Positions 1-10,781 of a stretch of 64,000 bases of DNA are shown piece by piece. The notes beneath the pieces were generated by a model. The model searched no databases and had not been told where the DNA came from. It saw nothing but the letters and a program-made list of their open reading frames with translations. This stretch comes from Vibrio agarivorans (GTDB lineage Bacteria; Pseudomonadota; Gammaproteobacteria; Enterobacterales; Vibrionaceae). Made by a program: the position numbers and the translations under genes. The DNA lies in assembly GCF_030409635.1 (NCBI RefSeq), contig NZ_JAUFQF010000001.1:558001-622000 (forward strand), read 5' to 3'. The first letter of the stretch is position 1, and each line of letters opens with the position of its first letter.

Positions 1-14
1 ACAGGGGAGTTTGA

Positions 15-1760
15 TTAGCTTAAGCCAACAATATTGCCATCTTCATCGATGTCTAAATTCATAAACGCAGGCTTATCAGGTAAACCAGGCATTGTCATCA
101 CGCTGCCACTAAGTGCGTAGATAAAACCAGCGCCCGCGCACAGCTTCAGTTCTCGAATTGGCACATCAAAACCTTTAGGAGCGCCTTTCACTGAGCCATC
201 AGTTGTGATTGACATTGGTGTTTTAGCGAAACAGACAGCCATATTGTCAAAACCATGCTTCTTCAATGCAGTGAGTTGTTGTTGTGCTTTGTAGCTCATC
301 ACAATACTGCCGCCATAACCCACTTCTGCAATAGTCGATAGTTTAGACTCTAACGAATCTTCAACCGAGTACAGTGGGGTAAAGCTCGACTCTTTATCAC
401 ACTGAGCAACGACCTTGTTTGCTAGTTCAACGGCACCGTCACCACCTTTACCGAAGGCTTCACTGATAGCAACTTCAACATCCATTGACAATGCTTCAAT
501 CATTGTTTTTAGCGTATCTAGTTCTTGTTGTGAGTCTTGCGGGAAGCGGTTGATGGCAACAACAGCAGGGACGCCATACTTGCTCACGTTATTGATGTGC
601 CATTTCAGGTTCTCAAAGCCCGCTTCTAATGCTTTTTGGTCTGCATCGAACATAGATTCTGGGATCGGCTGACCTGGTTTTAGATCGTATAGTCCCGAGT
701 TCGCTTTCAAACCACGCAGAGTTGCAACGATAACGGCACAGTCAGGTGCTTGCTTAGAGGCTTGCGCTTTGATGTTACAAGCTTTTTCAAAGCCCATATC
801 TGAACCAAAACCACCTTCTGTCACCGTGTAATCTGCTAGGTGTGTTGCAACTCGATCGGCAATAATAGAAGAGTTACCGTGAGCGATGTTTGCAAATGGA
901 CCCGCATGAATTAAGGTAGGCACGCCTTCTAGTGTTTGCATTAACGTTGGTTCAATCGCATCTTTCATGCTAACCGTCATGGCGCCAGCCACATCAAGCT
1001 CTTCAGCCGTTACAGGTTCACCTTCAAGGTTGTACGCGACAACGATGCGGCCGATACGCTTGCGCAGATCTTGTAAGTCTTCGGCAAGTGCAAGAATCGC
1101 CATCAATTCAGAAGCAGCAGAAATATCAAACCCATCTTCGCGCTCGAAGCCGTTAATGGTTTTGTTGTGTTCGTTTTTACCGACAGTGATCATGCGTAGA
1201 GCTCGGTCATTGTGGTCAATCACACGCTTCCAAACGACGTTCTTAGGGTCGATTTTCAGTGCTTTCAAGCCAGTACGTTGCTCAAAGGCATCGTAACCTT
1301 GACGTTGCTCATGGTAGATACGTGCATCAATCGCTGCAGAAGCGAGGTTGTGTGCCGCTGTTACCGAGTGAATATCACCTGTCAGGTGCAGGTTTAACTC
1401 TTCCATTGGTGCTACCTGAGAGAAACCACCACCGGCAGCACCGCCTTTGACGCCAAATACTGGCCCCATTGAAGGCTGGCGGATACAAGCTGCTGCGTTC
1501 AGGCCTATCTTTTTTAGACCTTGAGACAAACCAATGGTTGTCACTGTTTTACCTTCACCCAGTGGAGTTGGTGTGATAGCGGTGACGAAGATCAGTTTCC
1601 CTGTTTTATTGCCTTGAGTCCGTTTAAGGCTTGCGAGTGACACTTTAGCTTTGTGTTTACCAAGTGATTGGAACTCATCTTCGAGCAATCCAAACTCTTT
1701 AGCAACTTGGTTAATTGACAACAGTTCTGTCTGACGACAAATCTCAATATCTGGCAGCAT
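15..1760 (-). CDS. fhs: Formate--tetrahydrofolate ligase
   Basis: This cytosolic enzyme joins formate to tetrahydrofolate using ATP, giving 10-formyl-THF for purine synthesis and one-carbon metabolism. The 581-residue product has the family's nucleotide-binding loop TPLGEGKT at residues 65-72 and is close to full family length. I chose the ATG at 1760 because AAGAGA lies just upstream and the mature family begins near MLPDIEI. The open frame runs 38 codons further upstream, but that stretch overlaps the terminator of the preceding gene. The stop lies 15 bases from the window edge, so what follows cannot be seen. The neighbouring alcohol dehydrogenase is on the same strand but separated by a terminator, so fhs probably has its own promoter. 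Confidence 0.95.
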   Translation of the reverse strand: MLPDIEICRQTELLSINQVAKEFGLLEDEFQSLGKHKAKVSLASLKRTQGNKTGKLIFVTAITPTPLGEGKTVTTIGLSQGLKKIGLNAAACIRQPSMGPVFGVKGGAAGGGFSQVAPMEELNLHLTGDIHSVTAAHNLASAAIDARIYHEQRQGYDAFEQRTGLKALKIDPKNVVWKRVIDHNDRALRMITVGKNEHNKTINGFEREDGFDISAASELMAILALAEDLQDLRKRIGRIVVAYNLEGEPVTAEELDVAGAMTVSMKDAIEPTLMQTLEGVPTLIHAGPFANIAHGNSSIIADRVATHLADYTVTEGGFGSDMGFEKACNIKAQASKQAPDCAVIVATLRGLKANSGLYDLKPGQPIPESMFDADQKALEAGFENLKWHINNVSKYGVPAVVAINRFPQDSQQELDTLKTMIEALSMDVEVAISEAFGKGGDGAVELANKVVAQCDKESSFTPLYSVEDSLESKLSTIAEVGYGGSIVMSYKAQQQLTALKKHGFDNMAVCFAKTPMSITTDGSVKGAPKGFDVPIRELKLCAGAGFIYALSGSVMTMPGLPDKPAFMNLDIDEDGNIVGLS

Positions 1761-1860
1761 AATATCTCTTTTACTAGCGATTTTGACCAAGGAAAACGTT
1801 TGCGTGAGCATAATACGAGGATTTTTCGTGATGTAAAGCAAATCATTGTTGGTTATTTGT

Positions 1861-1888
1861 AAACAAAAACGCACCCATAAGGGTGCGC
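1861..1888 (-). terminator. Rho-independent terminator after the alcohol dehydrogenase
   Basis: CGCACCC (1870-1876) pairs with GGGTGCG (1881-1887) around an ATAA loop. On the minus strand a T-rich run follows, so it ends the yqhD-like transcript. It also argues against the long upstream start of fhs. Confidence 0.75.
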
Positions 1889-1915
1889 TGTTGAATCATT
1901 AATCAATAAGAAAAA

Positions 1916-3064
1916 CTAAGCAATCGCTTGCTCGAGGATTTCTTTACTGGTTTCTAGTGAGATTGCTTGGTTTTCACCGAGAGCCACCATGCCGTGATGC
2001 TCAAGTTGAGACAAGACTTTATCGACGGCAGCGACTTTTGTTGCGCCATGCTCTTTAAAGACAGTCGCAACTTCTAGGTGGTGGTAGAACAGTTCAATCG
2101 AATCGATTGTGCGTTCCGCCAAGTCTGCAGAGTCAGTAAGGCCAAATACATTTTTACCCATTTGCTCTAGCTTGCTACGTTTTGTTTCTATCTGGTTTCG
2201 TAGCAGCGACGGTTGTACGATCGCTAACGAGCGAGCATGGTCTACACCCCATAATGCGGTAAACTCATGACCAATCATGTGAGTTGCCCAATCTTGTGGA
2301 ACACCACTACCAATTAGACCATTCAACGCTTGGTTTGCTGTCCACATTAGGTTGGCACGCCATTCATCGCTGTCACGATCGGCATAGCCTTCACCCAAAC
2401 GTTTTAGATTGCGAAGTAGGGCTTCGGCATAACCTTCTTGCACCCAAGCATCTGTAGACGTCGTTAAGTACTGCTCACAAACATGAACCCAAGCGTCAAC
2501 AACACCGTTGATCAATTGACGTTCAGGAAGCGTCTTCATTGTATCTGGGTCAAGCACGGCGAATTTTGGTTGAACAAAAGGACTCAAGAACGGGAGTTTG
2601 TCTTGTGTTTCTGCTTTAGTAATGACAGCTCCAGAGTTCGATTCAGACCCCGTAGCAGGCAGTGTTAGAATAGCGCCGAGCGGCAACGCCTTATCCACCA
2701 CATACTTGCCAATCAAAATATCCCAACCGTCTCCGTCATAAAGTGCAGCAGCCGCAACATACTTAGAACCATCGATAACCGAACCACCACCAACAGCAAG
2801 GATGTAGTCGATACCTTCTTGTTTTATTTTCGCTACGGCTTTGTCTAGCGTTTCTTTAGTCGGGTTTGGCTCGACACCTGAAAACTCTGTCCAACGGTGA
2901 TCAGCCAGTGCGGTTTCGATTTGATCGTAAACGCCATTGCGCTTGATTGAACCACCCCCGTAGATCACTAAAACATGACGGTCTTGTGGGATGGATTGTG
3001 CTATCGCGGAAATCTGACCTTGCCCGAAGTGAATTTGTGTAGGGTTTGCATAGCTAAATTTCAT
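1916..3064 (-). CDS. yqhD: Iron-containing alcohol dehydrogenase, YqhD-like
   Basis: A 382-residue cytosolic oxidoreductase of the iron-containing (type III) alcohol dehydrogenase family. YqhD-type members reduce short-chain aldehydes with NADPH and help to detoxify them. The nucleotide-binding motif VGGGSVIDG lies near residue 95. The metal-site region shows VVDAWVHVCEQ and, later, GHEFTALWGVDHARS, with the Asp and His ligands of the family. AAGGAA precedes the ATG at suitable spacing. The gene has its own terminator and a 370-base upstream gap. The real substrate in this organism cannot be read from the sequence; butanol-dehydrogenase annotations for relatives are equally possible. Confidence 0.88.
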   Translation of the reverse strand: MKFSYANPTQIHFGQGQISAIAQSIPQDRHVLVIYGGGSIKRNGVYDQIETALADHRWTEFSGVEPNPTKETLDKAVAKIKQEGIDYILAVGGGSVIDGSKYVAAAALYDGDGWDILIGKYVVDKALPLGAILTLPATGSESNSGAVITKAETQDKLPFLSPFVQPKFAVLDPDTMKTLPERQLINGVVDAWVHVCEQYLTTSTDAWVQEGYAEALLRNLKRLGEGYADRDSDEWRANLMWTANQALNGLIGSGVPQDWATHMIGHEFTALWGVDHARSLAIVQPSLLRNQIETKRSKLEQMGKNVFGLTDSADLAERTIDSIELFYHHLEVATVFKEHGATKVAAVDKVLSQLEHHGMVALGENQAISLETSKEILEQAIA

Positions 3065-3434
3065 TGTTATTTCCTTTTGAACACTTTGTGTTCTGCTTAC
3101 ATGCAGCGGAACAAAGACGCTGTTCGTGCACGTTTTTCCAGTGACCTATTCAATATGTGAACGCTATCGGTAAAGATCAATCCATATCAGGACAAAATAT
3201 CGATCTTTTTCACTGGCTGTGAAGCGTTTAACTAATTTCACTACAGAAAATAAATTATCGATGCAAAATAAGCGTGTGCTTGTTACATCTAAACGACAAA
3301 CTGCTGCGAGTCACTGTTCACTTTGAGCAATCAAAATGGTACTCACTGATAGTTTTTTCTACTGTTTATTTTCATCGAACAACAAGTCATCGAACTGACT
3401 GTTAGGTGTTATTTCATAAACAAAGGACGAACAA
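3065..3434. other. Intergenic gap between yqhD-like gene and chitinase
   Basis: This 370-base gap sits between divergently transcribed genes, so it must hold two promoters. I see no convincing open reading frame, hairpin or recognisable operator. The only clear sites are AAGGA-type ribosome binding sites at each end (near 3070 for the minus gene and 3423 for the chitinase). Confidence 0.5.
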
Positions 3435-6146
3435 ATGAAATCAGTAGAACGATTAGGGCATCGCGCATTTACCCTAACCACGTTGAGTGCATCCTGTTTA
3501 CTGGCCTTTAATAGCTATGCGGCAGTTGACTGTTCATCACTCACAGAGTGGGACAGCAGCACAGTCTATAACGGTGGCGATCAGGTTCAAAATGCCGGGA
3601 ATGCTTACAAAGCTCGTTATTGGACTCAAAATAATAACCCAGCGGAGTTTTCTGGCGATTGGGGACAATGGCAACACTTAGGCGCTTGTGAAACCATTGA
3701 ACCCGTTGAGCCGCCTTTTACTCCTGAGCCACCCGAAGTCGAGCCACCAGCGACAGAGCCTCCGATCGTTGAACCTCCGGTTACTGAGCCGCCTGTAACA
3801 CAACCCCCTACAACGGAGCCACCCACCACTACAGCTAACTGTCGCCCAGATGGTTTGTATCAAACGCCAGGAGTCAATGTACCTTATTGCACAATTTACG
3901 ACCAAGATGGGCGTGAAGATATGGGCGCCGATCACCCACGTCGTGTTATTGGCTACTTTACCAGTTGGCGCAGTGGCGATGATCCCCAAGCCGCGTACTT
4001 GGTGAACGATATTCCTTGGGAACAGTTAACCCATATTAACTACGCATTCGTCAGTATTGGTTCAGATGGTAAGGTCAATGTAGGTGATGTGACCGACCCA
4101 AATAACCCGGCGACGGGTAAAGAGTGGCCGGGAGTCGATGTCGACCCATCACTGGGCTTCAAAGGACATTTTGGCGCGTTAGCGACATACAAGAAGCAAC
4201 ATGATGTCAAAACGTTAATCTCTATCGGTGGCTGGGCTGAAACAGGTGGACACTTTGCTACGACGGGTGAGCGTGTTGCCGATGGTGGGTTCTACACAAT
4301 GACCACCAATTCTGATGGCAGCATTAACCATGCAGGAATTGAAACCTTTGCGACATCTGCTGTGGAAATGATGCGCCAATATCAGTTTGATGGTCTTGAT
4401 ATCGACTATGAGTATCCAACTTCGATGGCGGGCGCTGGGAATCCGTATGATAAAGACTTCATGGAGCCAAGAAGGGCCTATCTGTGGGCTTCATATCAAG
4501 AACTGATGAAGGTATTGCGCGAAAAATTAGACATAGCATCCGCACAAGATGGAATTCACTACATGCTAACCATCGCAGCACCGTCATCAGGATACTTACT
4601 TCGTGGTATGGAGACGTTTGATGTCACTAAGTATTTAGATTACGTCAATATCATGACGTACGATTTACATGGCGCTTGGAATGACCATGTTGGCCACAAC
4701 GCAGCACTGTTTGATACCGGGAAAGACTCTGAGTTGGCACAGTGGAATGTGTATGGCACTGCAGCGTATGGCGGTATTGGTTATCTCAACACTGACTGGG
4801 CATACCATTACTTTAGAGGTTCAATGCCAGCAGGGCGTATCAATATTGGTGTCCCTTATTATACGCGCGGATGGCAAGGTGTGACTGGAGGTGATAACGG
4901 ACTTTGGGGACGTGCCGCGCTGCCAGATCAAACCCAATGTGCTCCCGGCACGGGCGAAGGCGAGAAGAACAATTGTGGCTATGGTGCGATTGGCATCGAT
5001 AACATGTGGCATGATCTCGACGAACAAGGTAATGAAATGGGCGCCGGTTCTAACCCTATGTGGCATGCGAAAAATTTAGAGCAAGGTACTTGGGGTTCTT
5101 ATGCGGATACTTATGGTCTTGACCCGATAAATGATACCGACGATGTGTTACGCGGTCACTATGTTCGCCACTACGATGATGTCGCTGTTGCCCCCTGGTT
5201 ATGGAACGCAGAGAAGCGTGTCTTTATCTCGACTGAAGATAAAGCGTCCGTCAGCGTGAAAGCAGACTATGTGATAGACCAAGAGATTGGTGGCATCATG
5301 TTTTGGGAGCTAGCGGGGGATTACAACTGTTACCAACTTGATGCGCAAGGTCAGCGAACCAGCGTCGATTTGAGTGAACAAGCTTGTTTGACCGGAAATG
5401 GTGAGTACCACATGGGTAATACCATGACCAAGGCGATTTACGACAAGTTTAAGTCTGCAAGCCCGTATGGTCATCGTGTTGCAACCGGCGCTATTCCATC
5501 TGAAGCACTCGATATTGATGTCTCTATTGGTGGATTGAAGGTAGGCGATCAAAATTATCCAATCAATCCGAAAATTACATTCACTAACAACACTGGGCAA
5601 GATATTCCAGGTGGTACGGAGTTCCAATTCGATATTCCCGTCTCTGCGCCAGATAACGCTAAGGATCAGTCAGGTGGTGGTTTAGCGGTCATATCGTCAG
5701 GACATACTCGCGCTGATAATATTGGCGGACTTGACGGAACAATGCATCGCGTGGCGTTTACGTTGCCGAGTTGGCAAGCGCTAGCGACAGGTGAAGTTTA
5801 TGAACTCGATATGGTGTATTACTTACCTATTTCAGGTCCCGCCAATTACAGCGTGTCGATCGGTGGGGTTGATTATGCGTTTGCCTTTGAGCAACCCGAC
5901 CTTCCATTAGGCGATATCTCTACTGGTAATAACCCAGGTGGAGATAATGGTGGCCAACCAGGAACATGTGATACGACCGGCTTAGCTGTTTATCCTAATT
6001 TCCCACAAACCGATTGGAAAGGGGATCCAAGTCATGCCAATCAAGGAGATAAAGTGGTGCATAACGGGGCGGTATATCAAGCTAACTGGTGGACAGCAAG
6101 TACACCGGGAAGCGATGGCAGTTGGAGCCAAGTTTGTGCTATTTAG
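3435..6146 (+). CDS. Secreted modular chitinase, GH18 with two chitin-binding modules
   Basis: A 903-residue secreted endochitinase. Residues 1-29 form a signal peptide ending near SYA. A CBM5/12-type chitin-binding module (about 31-84) follows, then a Pro/Thr/Glu linker (about 88-136) built from repeats of the type EPPVTEPP. The GH18 barrel carries the catalytic DGLDIDYE motif at residues 319-326, with E326 the expected proton donor. A ChiC-like C-terminal domain spans about 690-825. A Gly/Asn linker and a second CBM5/12 (about 845-903) close the protein. The enzyme cleaves chitin outside the cell, a typical Vibrio trait. AAGGA precedes the ATG, and a strong terminator follows. No chitin regulator or porin lies beside it. 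Confidence 0.95.
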   Translation: MKSVERLGHRAFTLTTLSASCLLAFNSYAAVDCSSLTEWDSSTVYNGGDQVQNAGNAYKARYWTQNNNPAEFSGDWGQWQHLGACETIEPVEPPFTPEPPEVEPPATEPPIVEPPVTEPPVTQPPTTEPPTTTANCRPDGLYQTPGVNVPYCTIYDQDGREDMGADHPRRVIGYFTSWRSGDDPQAAYLVNDIPWEQLTHINYAFVSIGSDGKVNVGDVTDPNNPATGKEWPGVDVDPSLGFKGHFGALATYKKQHDVKTLISIGGWAETGGHFATTGERVADGGFYTMTTNSDGSINHAGIETFATSAVEMMRQYQFDGLDIDYEYPTSMAGAGNPYDKDFMEPRRAYLWASYQELMKVLREKLDIASAQDGIHYMLTIAAPSSGYLLRGMETFDVTKYLDYVNIMTYDLHGAWNDHVGHNAALFDTGKDSELAQWNVYGTAAYGGIGYLNTDWAYHYFRGSMPAGRINIGVPYYTRGWQGVTGGDNGLWGRAALPDQTQCAPGTGEGEKNNCGYGAIGIDNMWHDLDEQGNEMGAGSNPMWHAKNLEQGTWGSYADTYGLDPINDTDDVLRGHYVRHYDDVAVAPWLWNAEKRVFISTEDKASVSVKADYVIDQEIGGIMFWELAGDYNCYQLDAQGQRTSVDLSEQACLTGNGEYHMGNTMTKAIYDKFKSASPYGHRVATGAIPSEALDIDVSIGGLKVGDQNYPINPKITFTNNTGQDIPGGTEFQFDIPVSAPDNAKDQSGGGLAVISSGHTRADNIGGLDGTMHRVAFTLPSWQALATGEVYELDMVYYLPISGPANYSVSIGGVDYAFAFEQPDLPLGDISTGNNPGGDNGGQPGTCDTTGLAVYPNFPQTDWKGDPSHANQGDKVVHNGAVYQANWWTASTPGSDGSWSQVCAI

Positions 6147-6206
6147 CCAATTAAAAAATTGGTTCTGCACAACAAAAGATTAGTGACACCTTTGCTTGCA
6201 TAATCA

Positions 6207-6232
6207 ATGGGCGCTCTTATTTGAGCGCCCAT
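6207..6232 (+). terminator. Terminator between chitinase and glgC
   Basis: A perfect inverted repeat, ATGGGCGCTC with GAGCGCCCAT around TTATTT, followed by TTCTTTG on the plus strand. It ends the chitinase transcript and may also serve the convergent glgC. Confidence 0.75.
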
Positions 6233-6252
6233 TTCTTTGTCTAAGTTGAGTG

Positions 6253-7476
6253 TTATTCAGGCTCGAACACATACTCTTCAGGGACAACCACAATCCCTTT
6301 TTCGGAAATCTTGAACCTTTTTCCATCCTCAACTGCGTTAATACCGATACGGGTATGGGGTGGTATTTTCACTTTCTTATCAATAATGCAGTTTTTTAAC
6401 TCACAACCTTCACCGACTTCAACATGGTCAAAAATAATGCTATCGGTTATAACTGCGCCATCGTGAATTTTTACATTTGAAGAGATGACAGAGTGATGAA
6501 CAGAGCCACCTGAATTGATCACACCTGAAGACACAATTGAGTTGATAAAGATCCCTTCGTTGCCGGTGGCAGAGGAGACAGTACGTGCTGGAGGGAGCTG
6601 TCGTTCATAGGTTCGCACCGCCCAGTTGGGTTGATACACATTCATTGGGGGAACTGGCTCTAAAAGGTCCATATTCGCCTGATACAAAGAGTCTATAGTA
6701 CCCACATCTCGCCAATAGCAATCTTTCGCCACTCGGCCCTTATCGTTACAAAAGTTATACGCAAACACAGACTCGCGGTCGATAAGCTTAGGAATGATAT
6801 CGTGGCCAAAGTCATGGGATGAACTTGGGTTATTTGCATCTTCAGAAAGGATATTGATGAGGGTATCAATATTGAAAATGTAGATACCCATTGAAGCTAG
6901 GCTATTTTCCGGATCATCAGGCATTGAGGATGGCGAGTCTGGCTTTTCATCAAATTGCGTAATCTTGTTGTCACCATCCACAGTCATAACACCAAACGCA
7001 CTGGCTTCCGGTGTTGGGACGGGAATACAAGCAATAGACAACTCAGCTTGCTTTTCGATGTGCTCTTCAAGCATAGCGGCATAGTCCATACGATAAATAT
7101 GGTCTCCCGAGAGCACAACGACATACTTGGATGTACTTCGCTCCAATAGCCACAAATTGTGGTAAATCGCATCAGCAGTGCCTTCGTACCAGTTTTCACC
7201 TTTACGCATCTGTGGGGGAACAACGGTAATAAACTCGCCAAGCTCTGGGTTAAAAATTGACCAGCCATCTCTCAGATGTTTGTGTAGAGAGTGAGATTTA
7301 TATTGGGTAAGAACTAAAATTTTGCGGATACCAGAATGCAGGCAGTTGGTGAGGGTGAAGTCGATAATTCGATATTTACCACCAAAGGGAACCGCTGGCT
7401 TCGAGCGATCGTCTGTGAGGGGACTTAATCTCGAACCCATACCACCGGCCAACACGATGGCAATTGTATCATCCAT
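6253..7476 (-). CDS. glgC: Glucose-1-phosphate adenylyltransferase
   Basis: This enzyme makes ADP-glucose from ATP and glucose-1-phosphate, the committed step of bacterial glycogen synthesis. The 407-residue product has the N-terminal nucleotidyltransferase signature LAGGMGSRLSPLT and the substrate loop KPAVPFGGKYRIIDF near residues 26-40. YEGTADAIYHN lies near residue 117, and a left-handed beta-helix forms the C-terminus. Length fits the family. AAGGA lies at good spacing before the ATG. No glgA, glgB or glgP is nearby, so this copy stands alone. Many vibrios carry a second glgC elsewhere (from memory), and this may be that extra copy. Confidence 0.93.
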   Translation of the reverse strand: MDDTIAIVLAGGMGSRLSPLTDDRSKPAVPFGGKYRIIDFTLTNCLHSGIRKILVLTQYKSHSLHKHLRDGWSIFNPELGEFITVVPPQMRKGENWYEGTADAIYHNLWLLERSTSKYVVVLSGDHIYRMDYAAMLEEHIEKQAELSIACIPVPTPEASAFGVMTVDGDNKITQFDEKPDSPSSMPDDPENSLASMGIYIFNIDTLINILSEDANNPSSSHDFGHDIIPKLIDRESVFAYNFCNDKGRVAKDCYWRDVGTIDSLYQANMDLLEPVPPMNVYQPNWAVRTYERQLPPARTVSSATGNEGIFINSIVSSGVINSGGSVHHSVISSNVKIHDGAVITDSIIFDHVEVGEGCELKNCIIDKKVKIPPHTRIGINAVEDGKRFKISEKGIVVVPEEYVFEPE

Positions 7477-7849
7477 AACTATTTATCCTTTTTGCTTAGG
7501 TAAGAAGAAACGCCATCACCGATGCGGGGGAGTTGCATTCTGTTCGCGCTTACTATCACATTTTCTATTTCTATACTTGCCAAGGTCTTTACTAATCTGA
7601 CGCTTATTGAAGTGGCAAAGTCTTGACTAACAAAGTCAACATAAACTGGTAATCAAGAACTACGCCACAATGCATGCCATTTATATAAGTTAGGATATAG
7701 AAGCCAAATGTTTTGAAATTGATTGAGTTAACGTGAACTTGTTATCGATTTGTACAATGCACGACTATTATCATTGCACCATGATGGTGCGCACTTGTAG
7801 CGCCTCACCATCATAGTGCGTATTGCCCGCCTTTGGAGTGCTACAGCAG
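7477..7849. other. Intergenic gap with a long imperfect hairpin
   Basis: This 373-base gap holds the glgC promoter region and the end of the patatin gene transcript. No gene is visible. The notable element is the inverted repeat at 7776-7819, described separately. Confidence 0.5.
7776..7819. repeat. Imperfect 14-bp inverted repeat
   Basis: ATGATGGTG (7781-7789) pairs perfectly with CACCATCAT (7806-7814), and GCAC/GTGC extend the stem beyond one mismatch. It starts 31 bases past the patatin-like stop codon. No T-run follows on either strand, so it may be a 3'-end processing or stability hairpin and not a classical terminator. Confidence 0.5.
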
Positions 7850-9166
7850 CTAATACGTAGGGGCAAATTCAAATGCAGTGTGAAGCCGAGGGCTAGTCAA
7901 TATTTGTTGATAGCCATGTTCAATCAAGGCATCAACTTGGTCAGACTCTAAATTAAAGTCGGTCGGAATCTGGTAAAGAAACGATGTGTTACTGGCGTTT
8001 GCCAAATTCACATCAATAAAATAGGTTTCTCGATGATCCGCTGCACTTTTCCACTTCTTGAGCCTCTCTTCAATCAACAGCTTGCTCATATCATTGTATC
8101 GATGAAGCTGAACATCCGTCACTGCACCGAGCATATTTCTTGCTGAAGGTGTTTTGGGAGACTGATCGATGCCCCAATTAGGTTTGGTTGACGCATCGAC
8201 TGAAATGATCACCACTTTATTAATGTGGTCGAGCTTTTGTTGTAGGGTGGCGTTATTACTTTCAAAAATGTCATAGAGCGCCATCAAGCCGAGGTTGTCA
8301 GTGATACCACCATCAATAAGATGAACGTATGGACGCCGCTCTTTGTCGGCATAACTCTCTAATCCACTGATGGTTGAGCGTGACAATGTATTGCTATCAG
8401 ACCACTGGCTACTATCAAAAAGAACATCGCAGTCGCTGTGGTTTTCAAGCAGAACAGGCGTAAAGATAAACGGAACAGCCGAAGACGCAGCCACCGCATC
8501 AGCAATAGAATAGTCGTTAACGTCTGAACACAACAAATCGAAATACTCTTGAACAAAACTAAAGCGCACTCCGCCACCGAGATCAGTGGCGTTAATGAGT
8601 ACTATCGGCCCATCTTCTTTAATCTCTGAGAATGTTGCACGGCTAAAGAGGTTTTCATTGTAAAAGTTCGCTGCCGCTGCAGACCGACTATTGCTCGATA
8701 ACACATATTCAGGGCTGGTGAGTATGCTTAATAGATCTCGAGAGATGTCTTTGTATAGAAACTCCTCTTCATAAGTATCAAACAGCTTGTCTTGATACAG
8801 ACCGTAATACGCAGACGTAAAGCTACCGCCTGAGACTGAACTGATCACATCAAGCTGCTCAATCAAAGAGTATTGCTGACCGGCTGAGTAATACTCTAAC
8901 TCTCGCATCCCTTTCATCACACCATAGGATAGGGCGGCTGCACGTGTACCGCCCCCCGAAAAGCTCACCAATATCAAAACATCACTGTCTTGAGCATCAT
9001 CCGTTTTGAGAGTAATCGAGTAGGGCGCTTCAAGCGACTTGTTGCTCACTGTATCGTTGGTAATTGTATCGGTTGAATTGGTGACGTGTGGAATAGAGCC
9101 ACATCCAATTAAGTTTGTGGCCAACGATATGGCCATAATTTGACGCAACACATTTGGCTTATGCAC
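7850..9166 (-). CDS. Patatin-like phospholipase lipoprotein
   Basis: A predicted lipid-anchored esterase of the patatin family, likely acting on phospholipids or acylglycerols in the periplasm or outer membrane. The 438-residue product has a lipobox LIGC with the lipidated Cys at 22. The oxyanion-hole loop SGGGTRAAALSYG (about 70-82) and the catalytic dyad follow: Ser112 in SVSGG and Asp285 in DGG. The first Gly of the usual GxSxG is Ser here. I chose the GTG at 9166, eight bases after AAGGAG; a GTG at 9175 abuts that site and is too close. No operon partner is evident. Substrate is unknown. Confidence 0.85.
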   Translation of the reverse strand: MHKPNVLRQIMAISLATNLIGCGSIPHVTNSTDTITNDTVSNKSLEAPYSITLKTDDAQDSDVLILVSFSGGGTRAAALSYGVMKGMRELEYYSAGQQYSLIEQLDVISSVSGGSFTSAYYGLYQDKLFDTYEEEFLYKDISRDLLSILTSPEYVLSSNSRSAAAANFYNENLFSRATFSEIKEDGPIVLINATDLGGGVRFSFVQEYFDLLCSDVNDYSIADAVAASSAVPFIFTPVLLENHSDCDVLFDSSQWSDSNTLSRSTISGLESYADKERRPYVHLIDGGITDNLGLMALYDIFESNNATLQQKLDHINKVVIISVDASTKPNWGIDQSPKTPSARNMLGAVTDVQLHRYNDMSKLLIEERLKKWKSAADHRETYFIDVNLANASNTSFLYQIPTDFNLESDQVDALIEHGYQQILTSPRLHTAFEFAPTY

Positions 9167-9210
9167 TATGGACACTCCTTATAAAATTCGCCGGTGTAGA
9201 CACGACAAAC

Positions 9211-9259
9211 AAAAAAGAGTGAAGCTCCTGAGATATGAGAGAGATGGAGCTCCACTCTT
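9211..9259 (-). terminator. Terminator of the RND efflux operon
   Basis: AAGAGTG and GCTCC pair with GGAGC and CACTCTT across a loop of about 17 bases. On the minus strand six T residues follow. It sits just after the outer-membrane factor gene. Confidence 0.7.
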
Positions 9260-9289
9260 GTTACGCTTTATTAGCTGATGTTGGTGAGG

Positions 9290-10771
9290 TTAATTGATGG
9301 CGGCTAGTTCAACGCTCTCTCCAGCGTTGACGTCAGATACTACCCAGTTACCCCCAATGGCTTTATGGACTGCCACGGTTGCTTGCACAGATTGAAGCCT
9401 TGCTGCAACTTGTCGGTCTTGCAGCATGCGTTTTTGTCGCTGAGCATCAAGCACCGACAAATAGTCAATCAAGCCGGCTTTATATAGTGACTCTGCTTTC
9501 GAAACCGCGTTTCTAGCCGCATCAACCGCGTTATCGAGCTGAACTTGATTTTCTTGGCTACGACCATAAGCAAAGAGGGTGGTATCGACCTCTTTAATCG
9601 CTGAATCAACAACATGCTGATAGTTCAATGCAGCAGCATCAAAACGCGCTTCGTTCATGTCGACTAACGCATCCGAGCGTCCACCATCAAACACATTCCA
9701 GTGCACACCAACCGCACCGGCCCATCCAAACGAGTCACTACTAAACAGATCGTCAAAGTCGCTTGCTGTCACGCCAGGTGCACCTGTTAAGAAAAACTTT
9801 GGATACTTATTGGCTATACTCATGGCGACTTCTTCGTTGATGGCTGCCATTTCACGCTCTGCCAGTCGGATATCTGCACGGCGCTTAAGAAGTTCTGAAG
9901 GCATTCCTACTGGAATAACACCAGAGATTTGTGGTAGCGCTTGCGAACCATCAAGTCGAGCATCCAGTGTTTCTAGGGGCTCTCCTAATAAGACAGCAAG
10001 ACGATGTTTATGCACTTGTTCTGCAATCTCTAACTGAGGAATTACTGATTGAGTGGCAGCAAGCGCTGCTTGTGCTTGTGCTAAGTCCAGCTCTGAGCCG
10101 TAACCACTGCGAACGACTTTCTCAACCAGATCCAGCGTTTTTCGTTGATCAGCAATATTGTCTTGTGCAAGCTCACGACGTTCTTGAGCCCCACGAAGTT
10201 GCAAATAATTGCTAATCACGTCGGCAGTGATCAGAGTGTAGAGACCATTTTGATAAATCTCGGCCTGTTCAACTCGAATCATAGCGGCATTGGATTGACG
10301 ATCGAGACGACCAAATATGTCGGCTTCCCAAGCAATCGAAGCGCCGAGAAACGCGCCATCGTGCTGGCTATCTAGTAACGACACTCCAAGCGCGTCTTGG
10401 GCTCCGAACACAGGACCAAGCAAAGAGTCGTTCTCACTCAATTGATAGTTAAAATAGCCACCACCTACACTAATGGTGGGTACTTTTAGCGAGTCCACCA
10501 TCTGTTTGTAGGAGTTCGCCATCTTAATTCGTTCAGCTGCGACTTTTATCGGTATGTTCTGCGCTTGAACATCTTCAACCAGTTTGGTTAGGGTAGGGTC
10601 ACCGAGTGATTCCCACCAAATTGGATTGTTGTCGATCGCCTGATTATTGGAGTGTAAGTACGCCTGACTTAACTCAACCGTTGGCTCTTGATAATCTGGT
10701 CCTACCGCACAACCAGTCAACACGAGCGCGAATGCAATCGGAGTTAACGTTGTTTTAATAAATGATTTCAT
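9290..10771 (-). CDS. RND efflux outer-membrane factor lipoprotein (NodT/OprM family)
   Basis: The outer-membrane channel of a tripartite efflux pump. The 493-residue product has a lipobox LTGC (Cys21) followed by AVGPDYQEP, the hallmark start of NodT/OprM-type channels. Two long helical repeats of the TolC fold follow, and LLKRRADIRLAEREM in the middle is typical of the family. It is the last gene of a three-gene minus-strand operon, 10 bases after the pump gene and ahead of a terminator. Drug or substrate range cannot be told from sequence. Confidence 0.92.
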   Translation of the reverse strand: MKSFIKTTLTPIAFALVLTGCAVGPDYQEPTVELSQAYLHSNNQAIDNNPIWWESLGDPTLTKLVEDVQAQNIPIKVAAERIKMANSYKQMVDSLKVPTISVGGGYFNYQLSENDSLLGPVFGAQDALGVSLLDSQHDGAFLGASIAWEADIFGRLDRQSNAAMIRVEQAEIYQNGLYTLITADVISNYLQLRGAQERRELAQDNIADQRKTLDLVEKVVRSGYGSELDLAQAQAALAATQSVIPQLEIAEQVHKHRLAVLLGEPLETLDARLDGSQALPQISGVIPVGMPSELLKRRADIRLAEREMAAINEEVAMSIANKYPKFFLTGAPGVTASDFDDLFSSDSFGWAGAVGVHWNVFDGGRSDALVDMNEARFDAAALNYQHVVDSAIKEVDTTLFAYGRSQENQVQLDNAVDAARNAVSKAESLYKAGLIDYLSVLDAQRQKRMLQDRQVAARLQSVQATVAVHKAIGGNWVVSDVNAGESVELAAIN

Positions 10772-10781
10772 ACGTGCCTAC

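Noticed and set aside
1761..1874. A longer N-terminus for formate-THF ligase
   Set aside because: The stretch contains the neighbouring gene's terminator, has no ribosome binding site, and exceeds the family length.
3626..3989. Gly/Val-rich open frames opposite the chitinase linker
   Set aside because: They arise from the Pro/Thr repeat read in reverse; there is no start signal or domain.
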